Assembly: GCA_963844315.1 (NCBI GenBank)
Contig: CAWJOC010000029.1
Location: forward strand, 7,586-71,585
Length of the DNA stretch: 64,000 nucleotides
Reading direction: 5' to 3'
Origin: CAWAVN01 sp963844315
GTDB taxonomy: Bacteria; Planctomycetota; Planctomycetia; Planctomycetales; Planctomycetaceae
Shown: positions 57,395-64,000 of the stretch, piece after piece
Layout of the letters: each line of letters opens with the position of its first letter
How positions within the stretch are numbered: position 1 is the first letter of the stretch
Notes under the pieces: model-generated
Databases searched by the model: none
Seen by the model: the letters and a program-made list of their open reading frames with translations, nothing else
Told to the model about the DNA's origin: nothing
Translations under genes and position numbers: made by a program

Positions 57395-57755
57395 ATGAGC
57401 GTTTCCAATTCTCCCGTTTCCAGGGCCTTTCAGGATCTGTTGCAAATCGAAGAGAGTTCGCAATCTTTGGTGGTTGGCCTGGGCCGACGAAAAGAGATGA
57501 CGGATTCCCAATTCGCCCGCTGCCGGAAGGAAATCGCCCGCCTGGTCGGGGCGGAGAGCCTGGAGACGATTATTTTCGATCTCCAGGGGATGCTGGTGCT
57601 GCCATCCTGCTTTGGGATTGATCGCCGCCGTCAGCCAGGGCGAAGCCAAAGTCCGGGTGATCAACGCCAGTCATGCCGCGCAGGAAGACTTCCATCTCAC
57701 CGGACTGGACCGCATGATCGAACTGGAACCCGCCCCGGCACCGCCCGCCAAATAA
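57395..57755 (+). CDS. STAS-domain protein (one frameshift)
   Basis: The corrected protein has about 119 aa, starting MSVSNSPVSRAFQDLLQIEES. It has FDLQGMLVLPSxALGLIAAVSQGEAKVRVINASH, a STAS core strand and helix, and ends HLTGLDRMIELEPAPAPPAK. The break near 57613 lies exactly at the phospho-site loop, as in the STAS gene at 54779. GGAAGGA precedes the ATG. It is a likely second antagonist of the island. A diverged one-domain STAS of other function is possible. Confidence 0.8.
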
Positions 57756-57768
57756 CAGGAACAAAAGA

Positions 57769-57830
57769 GTGGCACAGACATTCCTGTCTGTGCCGTCGAT
57801 CCGCACAGACAGGAATGTCTGTGCCACCTT
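57769..57830. repeat. Palindrome family A, copy 5
   Basis: GTGGCACAGACATTCCTG and complement around a short loop, between convergent STAS and FHA gene ends. Confidence 0.9.
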
Positions 57831-57842
57831 ATGTAAGCGTTC

Positions 57843-58517
57843 TTAATGCGGTTCGGCGATGGTGCGGAGATAGACGGCCAGTTGCATTTCCAGGTTTAAG
57901 AGCCGTTGCCAGGCGTCCCAGGACATGCGGATGGGCGGTCGTTCGGCAGGGCGTCCGCGCTCTTCGACTTCCTCGCAGGATTCGAGCACCATCTTGCGGA
58001 TTTGCTCGTGCATGTAGGCCAGAACTTCGGAGACCTGGGCTTTTTGAATCGTGGGCAGGTTCAGCGGAACCTGCGGCGGGACGCCGGGAAACAGGTCTTC
58101 CTGCACATCGGTCTCCGAGCCGACCTGGGACCAACTCTTGTGCCCGATGGTATGGTCCTTGGCGTGGGAGGAAGAAAGCGTGTTGCCGGAACGCCGGTGC
58201 TGTTTATAGGCATCGGCGATTTGCTCTTGGCTGCCGTAAATCAGCAGGCAGCGTCCGATGGTCAATTGGTCGCCATATTGGAGGACCCGCATCTGCACCG
58301 GATGCCCGTTGACGCGGGTTCCGTTGGTGCTGTCCAGATCGGTCAGAATGACGTGGCCGCCGTCGGCTTGGATTTTCGCATGGAAGCGGCTGACGCGTTC
58401 ATCGTTCAGGCGGACCGAATTGTCGTCTTCCCGGCCGATGCTGACCGGCGTGGGCAATTCATCGAAGATCTGACCTCGTTCCAGTCCCTCAATGAGTTGG
58501 ATTGTGATAGTCGTCAT
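57843..58517 (-). CDS. FHA-domain protein
   Basis: 224 aa. An N-terminal FHA domain (phosphothreonine binding) has GRE at 28-30, SRFHA at 43-47 and TNGT at 64-67. The linker is followed by a helical C-terminal part (SEVLAYMHEQIRKMVLESC, WDAWQRLLNLEMQLAVYL). It presumably reads Ser/Thr phosphorylation, for example from planctomycete STPKs, and links that to the neighbouring partner-switch and HDOD genes. GGAAG precedes the ATG. Confidence 0.9.
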   Translation of the reverse strand: MTTITIQLIEGLERGQIFDELPTPVSIGREDDNSVRLNDERVSRFHAKIQADGGHVILTDLDSTNGTRVNGHPVQMRVLQYGDQLTIGRCLLIYGSQEQIADAYKQHRRSGNTLSSSHAKDHTIGHKSWSQVGSETDVQEDLFPGVPPQVPLNLPTIQKAQVSEVLAYMHEQIRKMVLESCEEVEERGRPAERPPIRMSWDAWQRLLNLEMQLAVYLRTIAEPH

Positions 58518-58624
58518 CGAACTTCCATTTGCGGGATGATGAGAACGAGTGGAGAAAGGATCAGTTCACTTTCTTTGTATCATGCCGCTCCCGTGAACGT
58601 CAAGAACCGTTGCTTTTCTTCGGA

Positions 58625-58685
58625 GTGGCACAGACATTCCTGTCTGTGTCGTCGATTCGCACAGACAGGAATATCTGTGCCACCT
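58625..58685. repeat. Palindrome family A, copy 6
   Basis: GTGGCACAGACATTCCTG ... with one mismatch in the right arm (AATATCTG for AATGTCTG). It lies in the 410 bp divergent region between the FHA and HDOD genes, where I see no gene. Confidence 0.9.
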
Positions 58686-58930
58686 TTGCGTCTGTTCTCT
58701 GCGGTCTTTGCGAATGCCGCAGTTGGCCTGCTTACGGACCATCCGCCAGGCCCCTGTGAGGGAAATGGCGAAATTTGCCCCCGCACCGACACAAAAATCC
58801 ATCGCCTGAAAAATATGACCTATTATTATGTTACCTCACGGAGCGGAGTGAGGCGCATGTCGTTTGGCCAACGGAAAAAATCCCTACGAATGCAGGATTC
58901 CGCCTGTCTCCCCTTGCGAGGATTTTCCCC

Positions 58931-59851
58931 GTGGAACCGACTCAATGGACGGCTCTCCGCGAGGCCAAATTGGCCCTGCTGGAAGGGGCGGTTTTGCCGC
59001 CCGATTTGAAACTGCCGATTTTGCCGCAGGCCATCAGCGAGTTTTCCCAAAAAGCCGCCAATCCCGAAGCGAACCCCAAGGAACTGGCTCAGATCGTGGA
59101 AAGCGATGCGGGCCTGACGTGCGAACTGTTGCGGGTGGTGAACTCGGCGGCGACGGGGCTTAAGTGCAAGGTCAACTCCGTGGCGCAGGCCATCAATCTC
59201 TTAGGCATCCGCAACGCCAGCCTGTTGTTGACGACCACGGCGGTGAAGTCGGCGATGTCCTCGCGGAAATCCAAGCTGATCAACTTCCAACTTTTCTGGA
59301 ACACCAATTATGAGCGGGCCTTGTTTGCCCGCGACCTGGCCGAGACGTTTCACGCCGACCGGGAACTGGCCTTCGCCGGCAGCATGCTGCAAGATTTCCT
59401 GTTGCCGGTTTTGACCAACGAGCTGTTGGATTTTTATGTTTCCTTCTCGGAGCGGGGCGAAGGGAAGCGTTGAACCTGACCGCGTTCGAGCAAGAGACCT
59501 GGGGCTGGGACCATGCCCTGGCGGCGGGGCAAATCATGGTCAATTGGCAATTCCCCGACGACCTGATCGGCTGCGTGCTCTACCATCATCAAGGGCTGGA
59601 GATCCTCTCCGATCCCTCTCTGGGCCGGACCGCCTTGGGAGCCGTGGCCTTGGCCGGTCTCCTGCCGGACTTCTTCAGCAAACCTCCGATGGCCTGGAAC
59701 GCTTGATAAAACTCGATCTGGCCTGGCCCGGCTTTCGGCTGCACGACCGCTTGGGGCGTCGCCAGCCAGTTTCAAGAAGCCGGCCTCGCGGGCAGCCGGG
59801 CACACCACGTTTCTTCACCGCTATGAGAAAAAACTTGCGATCACCGTTTAA
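58931..59851 (+). CDS. HDOD-domain protein 1 (frameshifts)
   Basis: The corrected protein has about 306 aa from the GTG at 58931; GAGG lies about 9 bases upstream. The HDOD core has LPILPQAISEFSQKAANPE, IVESDAGLTCELLRVVNSAATGL, VAQAINLLGIRNASLLL and FAGSMLQDFLLPVL. The second half has ETWGWDHALAAGQIMVNWQFPDDLIGCVLYHHQG. HDOD proteins lack the HD catalytic pair and act as signalling adaptors in stress or motility pathways. Breaks lie near 59464, 59690 and 59755; ITV ends the corrected protein. Confidence 0.85.
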
Positions 59852-59930
59852 GGATGATATCGAGAAAACAAACTCCGGTTTGAGACGGGACATTAAACCG
59901 ATGTCGAAGTATTGAAGTGAAATGTTTTCA

Positions 59931-60126
59931 GCCACGAAGTGGCGACAGCATGTAGCTGCGGGCGTGAGCCCGCAGAGAAGTAGCCATCAAAAATTCCTAA
60001 GCCGCGAAGCGGCGACAGCAACGATGATCGCGGATTGCTGTCGCCGCTTCGCGGCTAAAAGGCTTGTAATGGCCTTTTTCCGTGGGCTGACGCCCACGGC
60101 TACCTGCTGCCGTGGCTTCGCGACTC
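59931..60126. repeat. Palindrome family J, copy 2
   Basis: Same components as copy 1: GCGAAGCGGCGACAGCA, TGTAGCTGCGGGCGTGAGCC, complement, and a terminal CGACTCCGG. It lies between the two HDOD genes. Confidence 0.9.
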
Positions 60127-60189
60127 CGGAAAAGCGCAACTTCAAAGCTCGCCTGCGAGCGAGATTTCGGATGCCATTACGAAGAGGCG

Positions 60190-61072
60190 ATGAGCCATGT
60201 CTTCAGAGATCAACTGGAGCGAATTGTGCACGGAAGCCATCGGGGAATTCCGGCTGACGGCATTGCCGAGCAATTGAAGCTGCCCGCCTTGCCCTTGGCC
60301 GTCACGCGGTTCTTGGAGAAATCCAAAGAGCCGGACGCTTCCGTCAAGGAACTCTCGCTGCTCATCGAGACCGATGCCGGCCTCACGCTGGAACTCCTAA
60401 GGCACGTCAACTCGGCCTTCATCGGGCTAAGAAGCAAAGCCGGCAGCGTGCAGCAAGCCATGTCCCTTTTCGGCATAAGGCGAACAAAGATGTTCATCGT
60501 CTCGAACGGCATGCAGTCCGCGGTGAAGGCCCGGCAATCACGGTCGATCCACCAGGCCGGTTTCTGGACGCCTCTCTGCAAAGGGCCCTGTTCGCCAAGG
60601 AAGTGGCGCGGTTGCTTAAAGCCGGTCCCGACATCGCTTTCGCCGGCGCTTTTGCAGGATTATCTCTTGCCGTCTTGACGAATGAAATGGACAACCAATA
60701 CATGGTTTACATCCAGCACCCGACAATTTCCCGAATGCCTGACCAACTACGAAACCAGGCCTTCCAATGGAACCATGCCCTCGCGGAGCAAGCCTCGCTA
60801 GAAGTGGAACCTGCCGGATGAACTTTGGGCTGCATTTTGTTTCATCATTCGGGACTCAGGAGTCTGGCCCATCCGCGAGTGGGCCGTCCCCGGTGGCCGC
60901 CGTCGCGCTCTTGGCGATGCTGCCCGAACAACTCCGGCAGCACGCCAGCGGGTTGGATTTGCTCTTGAAGCTCGGCGAGAAATGGAAGACGTTTAATCTT
61001 CAAGACCTCGCCGAAACGGTGGATGAGCAGCACGCCGAAATGGGGCTGGGGTCAAAAACGATTTTCCCTTAA
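60190..61072 (+). CDS. HDOD-domain protein 2, paralogue of the preceding gene (several frameshifts)
   Basis: The corrected protein has about 293 aa; GAAGAGG precedes the ATG. LKLPALPLAVTRFLEKSKEPD, LIETDAGLTLELLRHVNSAFIGL, VQQAMSLFGIRRTKMFIV and FAGALLQDYLLPVLTNEMDN match protein 1 position for position. The C-terminus has PVAAVALLAMLPEQLRQ and DLAETVDEQHAEMGLG. Breaks lie near 60560, 60655, 60730 and 60880. The pair probably arose by tandem duplication, separated by palindrome J2. Confidence 0.82.
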
Positions 61073-61342
61073 GCCGCCGCTGCGGCCCCGCGATCCATCA
61101 CGCCGAATTTAAACGATGGCACATTGACCCCCGCCGCAATTCCGGCGTGAGCGGATGTCTCTCCGTCCCTAGCGTCCGTTTTGGGCTGAGGCTCTGTCCG
61201 GTGAATGGCATTGGGCGGCGAGCTTCACCCTGCCTTCCACCTTCACTCGTCATTTAACGGTCCTTGAAATGGCCCATTCGATGTGCTACCGTCCGAGAGG
61301 TTCTGGAAGAGTGCGTTTTTCCTGCGACAAGGCGAGGTTCCC

Positions 61343-62512
61343 ATGTATAAAGTGACGTTGCTTTTAGGCGATGGCGTTGGCCCGGAAATCGCCCAGGCCA
61401 CCAAAAAGTGCATCGATGCCACCGGCGTCAAAATCGACTGGGACGTGCAGGAATGCGGGATCGAAGTCATCGAAGAAGAGGGCGGCATCCCCGACCGCGT
61501 GATGGAAGCCATCAAGAAAACACGACACCACACTCAAAGCCCCGATCACCACGCCCATCGGCAAGGGTTTCCGCAGCGTGAACGTGCACCTGCGGCAAGA
61601 GTTGGGACTTTACGCCTGTGTCCGGCCCTGCAAGCAATATAAAGGCGTGCGGACGTTCTTCGAGCACGTTCCCGTCGATCTGGTCCTGATCCGCGAGAAC
61701 ACCGAAGACCTCTACGCGGGCGTGGAGTTCAAAGCCGGCGAAGAGAAAACCGCCAAAATCATCCAAACCATCAACGAGTATCGCCCCCGGCAAGAAGATC
61801 AACACCGACCCCAAGACCACCGGCGTCAGCATCAAGCCGATCTCCGTGGAAGGCACGCGGAACATCGCGAAATACGCCTTCGATTACGCCCTGCTCACGG
61901 GCCGGAAGACCATCACTTCGGTCTGTAAGGCCAACATCATGAAGTTCACCGATGGCCTGTGGTACGATGAGACCCGCGCGGTCGCGCTTGCATACAAAGC
62001 CAAGTTCGAATGGCCCGATCTCGCCAAGGAAGCGAAAGCCGACCCGGAACTCGCGGGCAAAGTCCCAGACGGCAGCAAGCTCGAATACAACGAACGCCTG
62101 ATCGACAACATGTGCATGCAACTCGTCCAGAAGCCGGAGCTGTATGACGTGGTCGTGACCTCAAACCTCTATGGCGACATTTTGAGCGACCTGTGCGCGG
62201 GACTCGTCGGCGGGTTGGGCGTGGCTCCGGCGCGAACATCGGCCCCGACGCCGCCATCTTCGAAGCCACCCACGGCATGCCCCGAAATACAAAGGCCAAA
62301 ACAAAGTCAACCCGGTCGCTTTGATCCTCTCCGGCAAGATGATGCTGGAGCACTTGGGCGAACACCAGGCCGCCGCCAAATTGGAACACGCCGTCGCCGA
62401 TGTCATCGCCGAAGGCAAAGACGTGACCTACGACCTAAAACCCGACCGCAACGACCCCACGGCAGTGGGCACCCAAGAAATGGCCGAAGCCATCTGCAAA
62501 AAGATGCGGTAG
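61343..62512 (+). CDS. NAD-type isocitrate/isopropylmalate dehydrogenase (about four frameshifts)
   Basis: The corrected protein has about 389 aa. Isocitrate dehydrogenase class I or isopropylmalate dehydrogenase fold: KVTLLLGDGVGPEIAQA, LKAPITTPIGKGFRSVNVHLRQELGLYACVRP (Ser and Arg substrate contacts), LIRENTEDLYAGVEF, TSVCKANIMKFTDG (catalytic Lys) and DNMCMQLV...TSNLYGDILSDLCAG (metal Asp). GLGVAPGANIG and THG follow, so I favour NAD-dependent isocitrate dehydrogenase of the TCA cycle. Breaks lie near 61523, 61790, 62232 and 62282. CGAGG precedes the ATG. Confidence 0.88.
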
Positions 62513-62587
62513 ATTCAGGGTGGAATGATCACTGAAGTTGAATGAGCAATACCCAGTCACTTGCGGCTGTCGTTCAATCACCGTGGT

Positions 62588-63169
62588 ATGAAGGTGTTCC
62601 ACCTTGGCCATGGCCGGTTTCGGATGTGCCCCCTTTTTCACATATCCGGCTTTTTGGACAAAACTCCAGACGACCAGATTGGCTCAATTATCGGGCAGCT
62701 TGCGGATTACAATTCAATCGATGTTGTTTCTGATACCTCTGTCACTTTGCAACGCATCATTGAAGCGGAATCGCTGATTCTACCCGGCGGTATATCCGCC
62801 TGCTCCGACGGTTGTATCCCCATTGTTCCGAGTTGTTGTTGTGGGCTTGAAAGATGGCGTGATTGGATCAAATTCCTCTCAACCGGAGAAAACCCTTGGT
62901 TGGGTCACGATCCTAGCCCATATCTCAAACGCGATGGGCAACTCATTCACGTCTGGTCCGATGGTTGTCTTGGGCAAATGGAGGATGCTTACAGTATTGA
63001 TTTCACACGCTTACAGTTCCACTATTCACTGTCCCTGGTTCATACGGATCTCAGGGACTTTCTAATTCTTCTTGGCCAGTGGGCTGGTTCCCTTGGTTTC
63101 AACAACTCCCAGGCATTAGTCAATAAGTTTGACTCGTGTTTTCTCATAAAATGCGAACCGGAACCGTAG
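62588..63169 (+). CDS. Hypothetical protein with Cys-rich centre, unlike its neighbours in base use
   Basis: 193 aa from the ATG at 62588 (MKVFHLGHGRFRMCPLF). A central cysteine-rich stretch CSDGCIPIVPSCCCGLERWRDW is followed by WLGHDPSPYL, VWSDGC and a C-terminal FLILLGQWAGSLGF. The gene is visibly less GC-rich than its flanks. No signal peptide. I do not recognise the family. The composition and the WLGHDPSP motif are reminiscent of immunity-type proteins of polymorphic toxins, but nothing in the context proves it. The ribosome site is weak; an upstream TTG at 62561 is possible. Confidence 0.55.
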   Translation: MKVFHLGHGRFRMCPLFHISGFLDKTPDDQIGSIIGQLADYNSIDVVSDTSVTLQRIIEAESLILPGGISACSDGCIPIVPSCCCGLERWRDWIKFLSTGENPWLGHDPSPYLKRDGQLIHVWSDGCLGQMEDAYSIDFTRLQFHYSLSLVHTDLRDFLILLGQWAGSLGFNNSQALVNKFDSCFLIKCEPEP

Positions 63170-63206
63170 TACCCGCCGAACTTATGGAATTTGACTATAA
63201 GGACGA

Positions 63207-63371
63207 GTGATCCCGATCGTGACCGAGGTGCGGGCGGCACGCGAAGCTCATGCGGCCCGGTTCGGTTATGACGTCAAAGAAATCTTCAAGGATCTCCGAG
63301 CCAGGCAAGAAGCTTCCGGTCGCAAGTATGTGCGCCCATCCCGCCCGACCTGCGACCGTGAAAACGAGTGA
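63207..63371 (+). CDS. Short conserved protein, 54 aa (possible frameshift at the start)
   Basis: 54 aa with a GTG start and a close AAGGA. EVRAAREAHAARFGYDVKEIFKDLRARQEASGRKYV matches a small helical family with the pattern ...PIVxEVRxxRDxHAxxFxYD... that I know from cyanobacteria and planctomycetes. An ATG at 63185 reads MEFDYKDE and stops over the GTG. Removing one C of CCC at 63212-63214 gives DPIV, the usual start motif, so the protein may actually begin at 63185. Function unknown; antitoxin-like genes of this size exist. Confidence 0.55.
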   Translation: MIPIVTEVRAAREAHAARFGYDVKEIFKDLRARQEASGRKYVRPSRPTCDRENE

Positions 63372-63551
63372 AACGCCGACCGAATAACATTCCAAGGATA
63401 ACCCCTGCCTCTCCCATTCCGTCTGGGGTCATTGGGATTCTTCGCGTTTTGGGAATCCTTTTTCGGCGGGTTCGTGTTACCATTCTCTGGGGATCCCATC
63501 CTGCGCGTGCGTTTTTCGCTGTCCTTCGATCGGGGATTTGAGAATCCTCCC

Positions 63552-63953
63552 ATGCAAAAGCCGATCATTGAGCAGGAACGTGGCGTGACCATCGTTTGTC
63601 CGGGTCCGGACTTTCAAAACATTTTTGAGAGCGCGATTCCTCAGTTCGATGACACCTTGAACCTGGCCAGTTCCATCGACCCGCCATTGCTGATCCTCGA
63701 CTTACAGAATACGCAGTATTTCTGTTCCAAGTTTTTGGAGCTTCTGGTGCGAATCGCCAATCGGCTCAAGGTCCAGCGAAGCGGTGCGGTGGGGTTGTGC
63801 CAGTTGACGAAAACCTGCGAGGCCATTCTGAATCTCGCCAGGCTCGACAAGATGTATGAACGGTTTGACTCCCGCGAGGAGGCTGTCGCCGCGTTTGCAA
63901 TTCAAAGCGACTCGCCCTCGTCTCCGGATCCATCGCCAACTCCAGCCGCGTAG
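63552..63953 (+). CDS. STAS-domain protein
   Basis: 133 aa. A STAS-type core shows EQERGVTIVCPGPDF, LLILDLQNTQYFCSKFLELLVRIANRLK, and GAVGLCQLTKTCEAILNLARLDKMYERFDSREEAVAAF. A low-complexity tail SDSPSSPDPSPTPAA ends it. The loop after LILDLQN is YFCSKF, where the phospho-serine is replaced by Cys-Ser. It may be a third antagonist of the island or a non-phosphorylated variant. The frame is intact. Confidence 0.8.
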   Translation: MQKPIIEQERGVTIVCPGPDFQNIFESAIPQFDDTLNLASSIDPPLLILDLQNTQYFCSKFLELLVRIANRLKVQRSGAVGLCQLTKTCEAILNLARLDKMYERFDSREEAVAAFAIQSDSPSSPDPSPTPAA

Positions 63954-64000
63954 CGTCCACTCTGCCCTAGGCATGGCCTACGACAACTCAACCCGTTAGC

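Noticed and set aside
1..64000. CRISPR array among the many repeats
   Set aside because: Repeats are dispersed inverted palindromes, not regularly spaced direct repeats, and no cas genes are present.
1..64000. tRNA or rRNA genes
   Set aside because: No T-loop or cloverleaf pattern and no rRNA-like blocks were recognised by eye; a dedicated scan could still find one.

Overview
The window looks like a chromosomal segment of a planctomycete, most likely from the Gemmata group. The assignment rests on gene content. There is a prepilin-type DUF1559 protein followed by a regulatory-domain lipoprotein, a DUF1501 protein, a PVC-type membrane-bound dehydrogenase, two zinc-ribbon/one-TM proteins, a HINT-domain protein, BamB-like and SMP-30-like propellers, and a TatC with a large insertion between its first two membrane segments. 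No tRNA, rRNA, CRISPR array, prophage or recognisable transposase gene was seen.

Layout. 1-5 kb: a housekeeping block on the minus strand (dnaG, rpoD, a CT398-type zinc-ribbon coiled-coil protein). 6-16 kb: mixed metabolism and envelope genes (ferredoxin-like/MBL hydrolase, HPF, QueD-like, HEAT lipoprotein, transaldolase, EEP nuclease, Gfo/Idh oxidoreductase, zinc-ribbon membrane protein). 16-25 kb: redox and secreted proteins (di-haem peroxidase, propeller with a KEEAKPAAQ spacer, AhpC plus AhpD-like, ROK kinase, DUF1559 and its partner lipoprotein). 25-39 kb: zinc-ribbon protein, pgk, a secreted protein with C-terminal anchor, a G8-domain protein, purN, DUF493, PVC dehydrogenase, tatC, an ABC-2 permease and a TPR protein. 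39-54 kb: terpene-cyclase-like repeat protein, PQQ propeller, orphan DNA methyltransferase, a three-gene ECF sigma unit, class V aminotransferase, Nudix, DUF1501, coiled-coil and HINT proteins, TauD dioxygenase. 54.7-64 kb: a signalling island of STAS, RsbW-like kinase, FHA and two HDOD proteins, interrupted by isocitrate dehydrogenase and ending in another STAS protein. A four-fold repeated-domain protein of unknown function sits inside this island.

Two features dominate the window. First, gene ends are decorated with dispersed palindromes of more than a dozen families (60-250 bp). Several families share a terminal GTGGCAC / GTGCCAC and differ only in the stem, and some are swapped, flipped or reduced to one arm. 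Second, about half of the genes, including essential ones (pgk, isocitrate dehydrogenase, transaldolase), carry one-base indels, often in homopolymers. This pattern is typical of an uncorrected long-read assembly, so I annotate these as single genes with frameshifts rather than as pseudogenes. Coordinates of such genes span the corrected reading.

The most novel candidates are the four-repeat protein at 56194-57186 with its STAS/RsbW/FHA/HDOD neighbours, and the modular palindrome system.
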